Shown in pieces: positions 17,666 through 27,233 of a stretch of 64,000 nt of DNA. Both the position numbers and the translations under genes were made by a program. Each line of letters opens with the position of its first letter. Position 1 is the stretch's first letter. The stretch is from Pirellulaceae bacterium (lineage in GTDB: Bacteria > Planctomycetota > Planctomycetia > Pirellulales > Pirellulaceae). The notes below the pieces were generated by a model. It was not told where the DNA came from. It saw nothing but the letters and a program-made list of their open reading frames with translations, and did not search any database. The stretch spans positions 186,001 to 250,000 of the forward strand of contig JAGYIQ010000001.1 of assembly GCA_018402565.1 (NCBI GenBank). Reading direction: 5' to 3'.

Positions 17666-19134
17666 TAAACCTACGGTTGCTGGTCATTGTTGTCATCGTC
17701 ACCTGCCTCGCCCCCGGTACCTTGTGGGCATGGCAGGAGACGCCGCCCACCCGCGAACAGGCGCCGGAGCTGTTGACCTTGCAAGTTCGCGTGGTCGATC
17801 CGGACGGGCACCCGATTGAAAATGCGACGGTGTTCCAGACAGGTTTGCGGACCAAGGTCGAGCCCGGGTCGCATTGGGGTTGGGACGAAAAACGCCTGGG
17901 GCCGCCGCCCAAGGTCCAGACCAACTTGGATGGGGTGGCGGATCTGCCCTATCCGAAGTACGTGATGGAAGAAATCGAGGTCGGCACGGTGACGGTGTCC
18001 GTGGAGCATCCCGATTTTGTCACCTTCCGCGAAGATCGCAGTGTGGCTGACAAGCCCGCCGAAGTGCAATTGAGGCTGGGGTTTCGCATCGCGGCCACCG
18101 CGGTGGATGCCGTCACCGGCCAACCGATCAAGCAGGACCTGTACGGCTTGGTCAGCGGCGATTCGCGACTCCGCGAGTGGAAATTGGCCGACAACGGCAT
18201 GCTGGTCTCGCCCGTGTTCCAGCCAAACAAGATGTGGTTCTGTTTGATCCGCAGCGTGCCAGGGGAGCCGAACTGGTATAGCGATCGGATCGAGATCGAT
18301 CCCACGGATCGCAGCCGCGTGCTGCTGCGTGACGTCAAGCTGGCCCCGGGCACTCGGGTCCACGGTCGGCTGGATGATGCCATCCCGCGTCCCATTCGAA
18401 ATGGCCTTGTCTCGGCTTTCATCTTAAAAAAAGGCAGCGATGAAAACCAATTCCGTTGGGATGCGGCTTGGCGTTGGACAGACAAGGCACCGATCGCGGC
18501 CGACGGAACGTTTGTGTTTGAATCACTGCCGACCGGCGAAGTCTTGCAGATGATCCCCATCTGCGATGATTGGGTACCGGCACCACCCAGCAAAGAGGAC
18601 GTACTGCCGTTTTTCCCCGACGAAGCAGACCAGTTGGCCATCTCGATGTCGCGACCGCAACTGATTCGCCTGGAGGGCCCCCAAGTCGAACCCGTCCTGA
18701 AGATGTTGCCAGCCACCTCGGTCAAGGTGACGGTGTTGGATCCAAACGACCAGCCCCTGGCCGGTGCAGAGATCGTCTCCTGGCCCAATCAACTGTGGTT
18801 CGGCGGCGGCTCGCAGATCCTGGGCTCGGCCTACTCCTTCTCCGAAATGCTGCAACTCTCCCGTCAAAACCAGGAATGGTCATTCGAGCGAGAACATCGC
18901 TACAGGGCCAAAACCGACGAACAGGGGATCGCCATCATCCACACCTTGCCTCCGAACCAAACCGAGGGTTTGATCGCTGGGTTGGAGGGCTACGAGATGC
19001 CCTTAAATGGAACGGACCGTGAAATTCGCATCGATCTCAAACCGGATGTCGTGACGGAAGTCACGATCAAAATGCAGCGTGCCGGAACGGATGTCTTGAA
19101 GGACGAGACCTTCCAAGGGGATAAAGACAACTAA
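17662..19134 (+). CDS. Exported carboxypeptidase-regulatory-like domain protein
   Basis: The 490-aa product has a signal peptide (LLVIVVIVTCLAPGTLWAW) and at least two carboxypeptidase-regulatory-like beta-sandwich units (VRVVDPDGHPIENATVFQT near the N-terminus; VTVLDPNDQPLAGAEIVSW near residue 360). No catalytic motif is visible. It is translationally coupled to the small ORF before it and lies 1 bp before the BatA-like gene. This is an unusual guest within a MoxR/DUF58/vWA operon, and it may be an extracytoplasmic partner of the vWA proteins. Confidence 0.7.
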   Translation: MINLRLLVIVVIVTCLAPGTLWAWQETPPTREQAPELLTLQVRVVDPDGHPIENATVFQTGLRTKVEPGSHWGWDEKRLGPPPKVQTNLDGVADLPYPKYVMEEIEVGTVTVSVEHPDFVTFREDRSVADKPAEVQLRLGFRIAATAVDAVTGQPIKQDLYGLVSGDSRLREWKLADNGMLVSPVFQPNKMWFCLIRSVPGEPNWYSDRIEIDPTDRSRVLLRDVKLAPGTRVHGRLDDAIPRPIRNGLVSAFILKKGSDENQFRWDAAWRWTDKAPIAADGTFVFESLPTGEVLQMIPICDDWVPAPPSKEDVLPFFPDEADQLAISMSRPQLIRLEGPQVEPVLKMLPATSVKVTVLDPNDQPLAGAEIVSWPNQLWFGGGSQILGSAYSFSEMLQLSRQNQEWSFEREHRYRAKTDEQGIAIIHTLPPNQTEGLIAGLEGYEMPLNGTDREIRIDLKPDVVTEVTIKMQRAGTDVLKDETFQGDKDN

Positions 19135-19135
19135 G

Positions 19136-21217
19136 ATGGCGTTCCTGAATCCGCTCTGGTTATTGGCTTTGCCGCTGATCGCGTTGCCGATCGTGATTCA
19201 CTTGTTGAATCAACGACGGCATCGGTCGATATCGTGGGGAGCCATGCAGTTCCTGCTAACCGCCAAGCGCATGAACCGCGGCATGGCCAGACTCAAACAG
19301 ATCCTGATCATGGCCGCGCGGATGGCCGCCATCGCTGGCCTGATCTTCGCCGTCAGTCGCCCTCTGTCCTCCGGTTGGGTCGGCTCGATCACCGGCGGAC
19401 AACCGGAATCGATCATTGTGCTCTTGGATCGCTCCGCCAGCATGCAGCAACAGCAAACGACGACCGGCGAATCGAAGCTCAAGTCGGGCCTGGCCAAAAT
19501 CGTCGCCGCGCTGCAAACGATGGGCTATCAAAGACCACTGGTGCTGATCGAAAGCGGTCAACCCACGCCACTGGTTTTAGAACGGCCCGCCGATCTACTG
19601 GATCATCCCCGCACCGGCCCCACCGAGTCCTCGGCCGATATCCCGGCCATGCTGCAAGCCGCCCTGGACTACGTGGTGCAGAACCAAACCGGGCGGACCG
19701 ACGTCTGGTTGCTGTCCGATGCGGCCATCAACGATTGGAGCCCCGACAGCAGTCGCTGGCGCGGCCTGCAAAGCAGCTTCGCCCAACGCGAAGGCCTGCG
19801 GTTCCAGATCCTGCAATACCCGGAACCGCCGACCCAGAATTTGACGATTACCCTGGACCAAGTCCGGCGGCAGGTCGCACCCGACAACGCCAACGCGGCG
19901 GAATTGGTATTGGATCTGACCGTGCAAGGTCGCTCCAGCAACACCACGGTTCCGTTGGCGTTCAACATCAACGGCCTCCGTTCCGTCCTCAATTTGGAGC
20001 TCCGCGGCGAGACCACTTCGCTGGTCGGCCACCGTATCCCGATCGACCAAGAACTGGCCGCCGGGTGGGGCTCGGTGCAATTGCCCTACGATGAAAACGA
20101 AAGCGACAATACCGCCTATTTTGCATTTGCTCCCGAACCCGTTCGGCGGACGGTGATTGTCACCGAACGCCCCGCTCACACCCGCGCGATCCAATTAGCC
20201 GCCGAGACGGCTCCCACGCCCGGTGTCGAACATGAAGTGCAAGTGCTATCACCGGAACAAACCGGGCTGATCGATTGGCAGTCCACCGCGCTGTTGGTCT
20301 GGCAGGCGCCGCTGCCCGAGTCAGACCTGGCTCGGGTCATGGAGAACTTCTTGACCAGCGGCCGGTCGATCGTGTTTCTGCCGCCCACCGAACCGAGTTC
20401 CAGTCAATTTGCCGGTTGGCGCTGGGGCGACTGGTCGGAGATCAATCGCCAAGGCCAAGCGGTCCGCTATTGGAACAGCGACGAAGATCTGCTGGCGCGG
20501 ACCCGCAACGGCCAACCGCTGCCGGTCAACGACTTGCGGTTTTATCAATATGCCCAGCTGCAGTCGGTCGATGCGGGAGCGACCGAGACAGGAGCGGGCG
20601 AGACGGGAGCCGCCTCAACCCAGGACTCGGAGTGGCCGGCCACTACTTTGGCTCAATTAGAAAATAATGCCACTTTGCTGCAGCGCTGCAAGACGACCGG
20701 TGGCACGCTCTACTTCTTGAGTACTTGGCCGGTTGGTACCCACTCCAGTCTGGACAGGGAGGGGATCACGCTGTTTGTGGCCATCCAACGGGCCATTGCC
20801 CAGGGTATTGAAACGGTCGGCAACGCCAAGTCGTTGGCGGCCGGCAGTGCCCCCGCTCAAGTGGTCCAAGAACTGCCGCAAGTTTTATCGGCCGCGGCCG
20901 ATCCCTGGTTGGGTGGTCGCAGTCAACGGGCCGGTGTGTACGGCGATGCCTCTCTGTGGGTGGCGCTCAATCGACCGGCGGCCGAAGACCGTGGCCAAAA
21001 CATGGGGCGGGGTGAAATCGAGTCGCTCTTGGCGGGATTGGACTTTCAGATTGTGGAAGATCAAGTGGGCAGTGGCCGCAGCCTAGCCAGTGAAGTCTGG
21101 CGGTTGTTTATCCTGGCCATGGGCCTGGCCCTGATCGCGGAAGCCGCTCTCTGCCTGCCGCCCAAAGCCGCTCCGGCTGCCAAAGCGGTCAACGAACCTC
21201 GGAGGGCAGCGGCATGA
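19136..21217 (+). CDS. BatA-type membrane protein with vWA domain
   Basis: The 693-aa product opens with the BatA N-terminal block (MAFLNPLWLLALPLIALPI, then IHLLNQRRHRSISWGAM and two membrane segments), then a vWA domain with metal site DRSAS near residue 100, a long extracytoplasmic part and a C-terminal helix (LFILAMGLALIAEAALCL). It starts 1 bp after the previous stop and overlaps the next gene by ATGA. It works with MoxR and DUF58 proteins in an envelope complex of uncertain role. Confidence 0.87.
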   Translation: MAFLNPLWLLALPLIALPIVIHLLNQRRHRSISWGAMQFLLTAKRMNRGMARLKQILIMAARMAAIAGLIFAVSRPLSSGWVGSITGGQPESIIVLLDRSASMQQQQTTTGESKLKSGLAKIVAALQTMGYQRPLVLIESGQPTPLVLERPADLLDHPRTGPTESSADIPAMLQAALDYVVQNQTGRTDVWLLSDAAINDWSPDSSRWRGLQSSFAQREGLRFQILQYPEPPTQNLTITLDQVRRQVAPDNANAAELVLDLTVQGRSSNTTVPLAFNINGLRSVLNLELRGETTSLVGHRIPIDQELAAGWGSVQLPYDENESDNTAYFAFAPEPVRRTVIVTERPAHTRAIQLAAETAPTPGVEHEVQVLSPEQTGLIDWQSTALLVWQAPLPESDLARVMENFLTSGRSIVFLPPTEPSSSQFAGWRWGDWSEINRQGQAVRYWNSDEDLLARTRNGQPLPVNDLRFYQYAQLQSVDAGATETGAGETGAASTQDSEWPATTLAQLENNATLLQRCKTTGGTLYFLSTWPVGTHSSLDREGITLFVAIQRAIAQGIETVGNAKSLAAGSAPAQVVQELPQVLSAAADPWLGGRSQRAGVYGDASLWVALNRPAAEDRGQNMGRGEIESLLAGLDFQIVEDQVGSGRSLASEVWRLFILAMGLALIAEAALCLPPKAAPAAKAVNEPRRAAA

Positions 21218-23487
21218 TCGAATCGCAATCGTTCGGTTTCACGGGCACCCATCCGCTGATCGTGGGACTGGCGGTCCTGTTCCTCGTGGCAGGCGTGGCC
21301 TTGGCCATTCTCGCCATGCGTCGCGGCGGTTTCAAACGCTCCATCGTCAGTCTGGAGGTTCTGCGCATCGCCTTGTTAGGCATGGTGGCCGTCACGCTCT
21401 GCCAACCGGAATGGGTCCAGTCCTTTTTACCCGATAGCGAACCGGTGCTGGTGGTGTTGTGGGACCAATCGGACAGCATGCAGACCGAGGACATGCCTGG
21501 GGCTGGGGTCGGGGCTGGGGCCGGGGCAGGGGCCTTGGCTGGAGCTGGGAGCGGGACAGGGGCGACGGACGAGTTCCAGTCGCGGGTGGCGTCCATTGGG
21601 CCGTTCCTCCAGTCGGGGTACTGGGCGCCGGCCGTCGCTGATCGCCAGCGGCCCGTCCAAGTCTTGATCGAACCCTTCTCGTCCGGCTTGCTGCCACCCA
21701 CCTCGGCCACCGATCTCGATGGTGCCCTGCAGAGCACGCTGGAGAAACACGCCAACCTGCGAGGCATCGTCCTGCTGTCCGACGGAAGTTGGAACATGGG
21801 GAACTCCCCCAGTCTGGCGGCGACCCAGCTGCGGACGGCGGATGTGCCAGTCTTTGCGGTGGCTGTGGGCAGTGAGACGCCTCTGCCGGATCTGGAAGTG
21901 GTCAGTGTGGAGGCGCCGACCTTCGGCGTGGTCAATAAACCCACGCGCGTGCCCTACACCATCAGCAGCACGCTGCCGCGCGACGTCGAAGTGGAAGTGA
22001 CTTTCTCCTCCAACGATGGCGATCGACTCACGGAACGCGTTCGCATCCCAGCCAACGGGACGCTGCAGCAAGCGTTCGTCTGGAATCCGCAAAAGGTCGG
22101 CGACTACGAATTGACGGTCGACGTGGAGGTCGCGGCGGGTGAACGGATCGCCGCCAACAATCGACTGGCGGTTCCGATCGAAATTCGCCGTGAGTCGCTC
22201 CGGGTGTTGATCGTTGAATCGTACCCGCGGTGGGAGTACCGGTATCTCAAGAACGCTCTGTCCCGCGATCCGGGCGTGGAGGTTCGCTGTGTGCTGTTCC
22301 ATCCAGATATTGAAGCCATGGGCGGCGGCAAAGAGTACCTGCCGGCCTTTCCCGATTCGATCGACGCTTTGACGTCTTATGATGTTATTTTTCTGGGGGA
22401 TGTCGGCGTGGGCGATGGGCAACTGACCCTGGAGGATTGCCGGCGGATCAAAGGCTTGGTGCAGAACCAAGCGACCGGTTTGATCTTGATGCCAGGTTTC
22501 CGCGGACGCCAATTCTCGTTGGTCGACTCGGAATTAGCCGAACTGATCCCGATCACCTTTGATGCCACGCAACCGCGCGGCTGGGGCAATCGCGTCCCCG
22601 CTCAATTGCAACTGACGGATACTGGCAGCCAGAGCCTCCTGACCAAGTTGGCGGACTCGGCGGAAAACAACCTGCAGCTCTGGAATCGCTTGCCAGGGTT
22701 CCAATGGTATGCTCCGGTGCTGCGAGCGAAGATCGGCTCGCAGGTCTTGGCGGTCCACTCCAGTGAATCAAACGCCGAGGGTCGGATCCCCTTGTTGGTG
22801 ACCAAGACGTTTGGCGCGGGCAAGATCCTGTTCATGGGTACCGATGGGGCGTGGCGCTGGCGCGAAGGCGTCGAGGACAAGTACCATTATCGGTTCTGGG
22901 GCCAGGTCGCTCGGTGGATGGCCTACCAGAGAAACATGGCTGGCGGCGATTCGATGCGACTGTTCTATTCGCCGGATCGCCCGCGAGTCGGACAGACGCT
23001 GTCGCTCAACGCCAACGTGATGGCGGCCGATGGTGAACCCTTGCAAACGGGCCAAGTGACCGTGCAGATGGTCGCGCCATCCGGGAATGTGCAAACGATC
23101 CAGATGACGTCGCAAGCGGAGACTGGCCAGTGGGGCTTGTTCACGGGCGTGTTTGTACCCTTGGAGCCCGGCGAACATCGCGCGACGCTGACCTGTCGCG
23201 AGACCGGCGGAACATTGGAGACCACGATCAGTGTCCAAGGGATGCAACGCGAGCGATTGGGGCAAGGCGTGAACGTGGCGTCGCTGCAAGAAATTGCCGC
23301 GATCACGCGCGGCCAATGGGTCAAACCCGACGAGATGTCCACGGTAGTGGCCGCGCTCCAGAACCTGCCCGAACCGGAAGCGGAAACGCGTCGCATCCGT
23401 CTCTGGGCCCATCCCCTCTGGGTTGGACTGCTGCTGACCCTGATGAGCGTGTTCTGGATTGGCCGGAAGCTGGCGGGGGTGATATAA
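21214..23487 (+). CDS. Membrane protein with vWA-like and glutamine-amidotransferase-like domains
   Basis: The 757-aa product has two N-terminal membrane helices, a vWA-like segment with DQSDS, a Gly/Ala run of about 25 residues just after that metal site, a Rossmann-like amidotransferase-type region (LRVLIVESYPRWEYRYL and GLILMPGF) near residues 325-430, a beta-rich end and a last helix (LWVGLLLTLMSVFWIG). This layout is common for the last gene of planctomycete MoxR/BatA operons. The Gly/Ala run comes from GGGGCTGGG-like DNA repeats (21500-21560) and looks variable. Confidence 0.8.
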   Translation: MIESQSFGFTGTHPLIVGLAVLFLVAGVALAILAMRRGGFKRSIVSLEVLRIALLGMVAVTLCQPEWVQSFLPDSEPVLVVLWDQSDSMQTEDMPGAGVGAGAGAGALAGAGSGTGATDEFQSRVASIGPFLQSGYWAPAVADRQRPVQVLIEPFSSGLLPPTSATDLDGALQSTLEKHANLRGIVLLSDGSWNMGNSPSLAATQLRTADVPVFAVAVGSETPLPDLEVVSVEAPTFGVVNKPTRVPYTISSTLPRDVEVEVTFSSNDGDRLTERVRIPANGTLQQAFVWNPQKVGDYELTVDVEVAAGERIAANNRLAVPIEIRRESLRVLIVESYPRWEYRYLKNALSRDPGVEVRCVLFHPDIEAMGGGKEYLPAFPDSIDALTSYDVIFLGDVGVGDGQLTLEDCRRIKGLVQNQATGLILMPGFRGRQFSLVDSELAELIPITFDATQPRGWGNRVPAQLQLTDTGSQSLLTKLADSAENNLQLWNRLPGFQWYAPVLRAKIGSQVLAVHSSESNAEGRIPLLVTKTFGAGKILFMGTDGAWRWREGVEDKYHYRFWGQVARWMAYQRNMAGGDSMRLFYSPDRPRVGQTLSLNANVMAADGEPLQTGQVTVQMVAPSGNVQTIQMTSQAETGQWGLFTGVFVPLEPGEHRATLTCRETGGTLETTISVQGMQRERLGQGVNVASLQEIAAITRGQWVKPDEMSTVVAALQNLPEPEAETRRIRLWAHPLWVGLLLTLMSVFWIGRKLAGVI

Positions 23488-23597
23488 TTTAATTGTTCAC
23501 GCCCCGTAGAACGCACCAGGTCCGCGAATGACCTCCCAACCATGATCGGTTACGATATAATGGAGCGGTACCGCGTTGCTCCTCGAAGGGAAATCCG
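23488..23597 (+). promoter_or_regulatory. Spacer with a perfect TATAAT box
   Basis: TATAAT at 23556-23561 lies 37 bp before the Uma2 start, preceded by TACGA; no good -35 element is visible 17 bp upstream. Confidence 0.35.
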
Positions 23598-24001
23598 ATG
23601 GACACCAAGCCGATAAGTTATCTTGTCCCGCCCGAGACGCGGATGGTGTTGGAAAACGTGGACTGGGAAACCTACGCTGCTCTGGCGGATCAACGCCGCG
23701 GCAGTGTCCCTCGTCTGACTTACGACGAGGGAGTGCTGGAGATGTGGTCGAGGTCGAATTGACATCTTCCACGATTGCCAAAATGAAGTTATTTGCGGCC
23801 ATGCAAGTGCCGGAAGTCTGGCATCACGACGGAGAGTGCTTGACCATGTATCGACTGGTAGATTCCCAGTATCGCGAAATCGATTCCAGCGTGGAGTTGC
23901 CCGGTTTGGATAGCGCCCGGATCAACGCCATCTTGCTGCGCCGCCACACCTTGGGCGAGACAAAGTCTATCAAAGAATTTCGCCAGTCGATTTCTGATTG
24001 A
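23598..24001 (+). pseudogene. Uma2-type endonuclease gene with an internal deletion
   Basis: The first 54 codons match the start of Uma2 (DUF820) proteins (PPETRMVLENVDWETYAAL, PRLTYDEGVLEM). The frame then stops, and a second frame continues with the family's C-terminal part (VVEVELTSSTIAKMKLFAAM, PEVWHHDGECLTMYRL, LPGLDSARIN). The central catalytic region, normally about 100 residues, is missing at the joint near 23742. It is a deletion pseudogene of a PD-(D/E)XK-like family that is heavily amplified in planctomycetes and cyanobacteria. Confidence 0.8.
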
Positions 24002-24323
24002 AACACCGGCGATCGGATTTAACGATCGTCAGTGATCGCGATCATCTATCTTAGATCGCAGGGTTTCGATCATCATTTCCAGCTCCGCGAGACTCTTGCC
24101 GTCGAATGCCTGGTCCGGTGATTCCGAATCACCCAAACTCAACTGGCGGATACGGGTCGTTTTTAAACTATCGCGAACTTCGCCCAGCGACGGACTTAGG
24201 GTTCCTCCTCGGGCTACTCGCCATTTAAGTCAATTGGCCCACGACAGCGCCAGTTTCCCGCTGGAAAGGCCGAAATTCGGTTACCACCTCGTTCATCCTT
24301 TCCATTTCAACTCTGTTTTAATT
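24002..24323. other. Intergenic, nothing recognised
   Basis: No coding sequence, repeat or regulatory site that I can support lies between the Uma2 relic and the convergent minus-strand gene. Confidence 0.4.
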
Positions 24324-25103
24324 CTACAACTGCCCCAAGATCCAACCCTCGATGCCGGCAATGTTGCGTTGGGCGGGGGACAACTCGGGTGAGAAGTAAT
24401 CTTTTAACCGATCCGTTGTGTCCATGTCCCGCAACCAGCGTGCCAGACAGTAGGCGTCGTGTTGATGCACGTCACGTCCCTCCCGAGGGATACTGGCGGT
24501 CAACAACGCCGGGTAACCCTCGGCGATCACCGATCGACCAGACGGTGGGGCCCAACCGTCAAAAGGCCAGAAATGCAGGTCGCTCCCGAGTTCCTGGCGG
24601 AGGTAACGCAACCAAGGCAGACCCGCATGAGTGGACTTGGCCACGCTGCCCGGCACATCAAAATGAAACACTGATTTCGCGCCACAGCGCACTTCGGTCA
24701 ATCGCCGCCAGCGCGCAACGCCTTGACGCGCCTCAGCGTCGCCGCGGATACCATCCCTGACAAAATCCACATAAACATTCGGCAGATCCGTTGGCCAATG
24801 CCGCTGAAAATCGTCCAAGAACGTCGACCAATTGGGCAACACGTGGAAAGACTCGAAGTAACGCAGCGGAAAGGAAAAGCCGTGGTCGATGGCCACCAAC
24901 GTCGCGGGCCCCGTCCGTAGTTCCTCGACCAACCACTCGGCCAGCCCCCGTCTTGTCCAATACTTCCGCGGACTGGGCGGCGGCAATACCTCTTGCGGAT
25001 CCGTCGCCTTTGTCGCGCTGTACACCCGCAATCCCTTCAGACTGGCGTCGATCGTCTCTGCGCCCGAATAATCGATACCCAAATAACGCTCAAAATTTGC
25101 CAT
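24324..25103 (-). CDS. Protein of unknown function with an RNase H-like start
   Basis: The 259-aa product begins MANFERYLGIDYSGA, and GIDYSGA followed by a beta-strand-rich start resembles RNase H-fold proteins such as DUF429; another acidic motif is ATLVAIDHGFSFP. This is a weak resemblance and I do not assign a function. ATG 25103 lies 4 nt after the stop of the preceding gene (25108-25110), so the two are co-transcribed and probably coupled. Soluble, no signal peptide. Confidence 0.6.
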   Translation of the reverse strand: MANFERYLGIDYSGAETIDASLKGLRVYSATKATDPQEVLPPPSPRKYWTRRGLAEWLVEELRTGPATLVAIDHGFSFPLRYFESFHVLPNWSTFLDDFQRHWPTDLPNVYVDFVRDGIRGDAEARQGVARWRRLTEVRCGAKSVFHFDVPGSVAKSTHAGLPWLRYLRQELGSDLHFWPFDGWAPPSGRSVIAEGYPALLTASIPREGRDVHQHDAYCLARWLRDMDTTDRLKDYFSPELSPAQRNIAGIEGWILGQL

Positions 25104-25107
25104 AAAT

Positions 25108-25731
25108 TCAATCCAGTACAATAATGGTTGCATCGCCAGCGGCCGCAGCCGCTCGATAATACTCTTTCAACTGGCAGTAGAAATAGTGCAGGCTGCCGAC
25201 CTCACGTCGATCGTCCGACTTCTTGTACAAGGGCGTGCCGAGAAACTTTTCGGTTCCAAACTGCCGAGCCAACTCGGCGAACTCCAGATCCTGCAGCGCG
25301 ACATGGATTTGTTGGGTGGTTGCCGAGTCGTTCCATTGGATCGGAGCACCCTGGCCCGCCAGCGCCAACTCATGGACACGTTCCCGACCGGAAATCGCCC
25401 AGCGGAAAGTCGATCGGCTGGCCTCGTCAGCGGTGGTCTCGCACAGCAAGTACAACAAGACCTCAAACCGACGATCCAAATCAGCGGTCCGCCACAACAA
25501 GGCGGGTTCCTCGTCCAACAACCGCAAGACCTGCTGATACAGAGTCAAGTAGGCGGGGTCCGTCTCCAACGCAAAATACGCTTCCCGATCGGTCGAGGCC
25601 TGCTTGCCACTCAGCCAGCCGAGATAGCAAAAGACCGTTTGCAGACAATCATCGGCCAGTTCCCCAGCGCGTGCTTGCACGAACAACGGCCAATGTTCCG
25701 GCATCGCCTGTAATCGTGTCTCACGTCCCAT
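25108..25731 (-). CDS. Unknown soluble protein, possibly DUF1877-like
   Basis: The 207-aa product (start ATG 25731, with GGAGGGG five nt upstream) is helical and has no signal peptide. Its end (YCQLKEYYRAAAAAGDAT, then IIVLD) resembles the C-terminus of YfbM/DUF1877 proteins, where a helix precedes a final hydrophobic strand; the rest is not convincing. It is the first gene of a two-gene leftward operon. Confidence 0.55.
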   Translation of the reverse strand: MGRETRLQAMPEHWPLFVQARAGELADDCLQTVFCYLGWLSGKQASTDREAYFALETDPAYLTLYQQVLRLLDEEPALLWRTADLDRRFEVLLYLLCETTADEASRSTFRWAISGRERVHELALAGQGAPIQWNDSATTQQIHVALQDLEFAELARQFGTEKFLGTPLYKKSDDRREVGSLHYFYCQLKEYYRAAAAAGDATIIVLD

Positions 25732-26039
25732 CGCTCCCCTCCCTCTCGTTTGCATACCACTCGTTCGCCGTCCCTTGCCAGCCACCGCAGAATGGCCTTA
25801 ATCCTAATCGCGATTGGCACCCAGTCCCACCCCCCGGAGACTTTGGGCTTATCGATCTTTCTAAGACTAACTCGCGAATTCACTGCCTTAGTTTAAGAAA
25901 TCATACAAACACGTTCCGTTTTCCCATCAAACGAAATACTTGACGGACTCCGCTAAGGAAAAACGTACCCGTTAACGGTTGGACGTTTGAAATTGGTCCG
26001 GGTGCCTCAGCCGCTGCCTTCCGCTGCGTCCTTTTAATC
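25732..26039. other. Intergenic, no gene
   Basis: No supported feature apart from the first traces of the repeat family of the adjoining array (CCTTCCGCTGCGTCCTTTT near 26015). Confidence 0.4.
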
Positions 26040-27080
26040 TCTTGCGGTTCAAATTTCCTGCCGGCCCAAAGGGGGAGCACCGCAGAGGGAGAAAGTACGC
26101 AGAGAATACCCGGCCACCGCTGCCTTCCTCTGCGACCTTCCCATCTCTTGCGATGCAAATTTCCTGTGGGGAGTCGCGGAAAGTACGAAATGCCGTTCTA
26201 GCGGTTATGCGGGGCGTGAACAGTTAGCGGTTAGCGGTTAGCGGTTAGCGTAGGGCGTAGGGCGTAGGGCGTAGGGCGTAGGGCGTAGGGCGTAGGGCGA
26301 GGGCAACATCTTGTTTTCCATTCTCCATTTCCTTTTTCATTGTTGAACGCTCCCTTTCTCTCTGCTTCTCACCCTACGAATTCTTCCAGCCCTTCCCATC
26401 TCTCGCGGTTCAAATTTCCTGCCGGCCCAAATGAGGAGAACCGCAGAGGGAGGAAGTACGCAGAGAATACCCGGCCACCGCTGCCTTCCTCTGCGCCCTT
26501 CCCATCTCTTGCGGTGCAAATTTCCTGCGGGGCGTGAACAGTTAGCGGTTAGCGGTTAGCGGTTAGCGGTTAGCGTAGGGCGTAGGGCGTAGGGCGTAGG
26601 GCGTAGGGCGTAGGGCGAACATCTTGCATTTTCCATTCTCCATTTTTCCTTTTTCATTCTTATTGAACGCTTTCCCTTTCTCTCTGCTTCTCACCCTACG
26701 AATTCTTCCAGCCCTTTCCATCTCTTGCGGTTCAAATTTCCTGCCGGCCCAAAGGAGGAGCACCGCAGAGGGAGAAAGTACGCAGAGAATACCCGGCCAC
26801 CGCTGTCTTCCTCTGCGACCTTCCCATCTCTCGCGGTTCAAATTTCCTGCGGGGCGTGAACAGTTAGCAGTTAGCGGTTAGCGGTTAGCGTAGGGCGTAG
26901 AGCGTAGGGCGTAGGGCGTAGGAGCGTAGGGCGTAGGGCGTAGGGCGAACATCTTGCATTTTTCATTCTCCATTTTTCCTTTTTCATTTTCATCGAACGC
27001 TTCCCCTTTCTCTCTGCTTCTCACCCTACGACTTCTTCCAGACCTTCCCATCTCTTGCGGTAAAAATTTCCTGTGGGGCG
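26040..27080. repeat. Tandem array of about 320-360-bp units with heptamer microsatellites
   Basis: The block GCGGTTCAAATTTCCTGC recurs at 26044, 26405 and 26727, with a fourth degraded copy near 27057. Each unit carries the same order: CGCAGAGGGAG block, TACGCAGAGAATACCCGG, CCTTCCTCTGCG, GGGGCGTGAACAG, several TTAGCGG heptamers, several GTAGGGC heptamers, then an A+T-rich CATTTTTCATTC part and CTTCTCACCCTACGA. Heptamer numbers vary between units. No coding sequence is supported. Confidence 0.85.
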
Positions 27081-27092
27081 TGAACTGGCACA

Positions 27093-27143
27093 AAAAAATC
27101 ACCAAGTCCTTGACGCGTTCCGCACCGGAAAAAACAACAGGCC
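27093..27143 (-). repeat. Partial copy of the palindromic element
   Basis: CTTGACGCGTTCCGCACCGG followed by AAAAAACAACAGGCC matches the terminal third of the 129-bp element with several substitutions. It sits between the tandem array and the MarR promoter. Confidence 0.6.
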
Positions 27144-27145
27144 AC

Positions 27146-27178
27146 TTGACGGGCAAATAGTTAACATGTAAACTATTT
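27146..27178 (+). promoter_or_regulatory. MarR promoter and palindromic operator
   Basis: TTGACG (27146-27151) and TAAACT (27169-27174) are 17 bp apart. A 24-bp near-perfect palindrome, arms AAATAGTT and AACTATTT around ACATGT (27155-27178, two mismatched positions), covers the spacer and the -10 element. This is the layout expected for a self-repressing MarR regulator. Confidence 0.75.
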
Positions 27179-27233
27179 ACCAGTATAGTAACGCAGGATG
27201 GGGGGAAATGAGATTTAACGCAAGGGTGAAGGG

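Noticed and set aside
26040-27080. Array considered as CRISPR
   Set aside because: Units are 320-360 bp, lack short spacers, and no cas gene is near.
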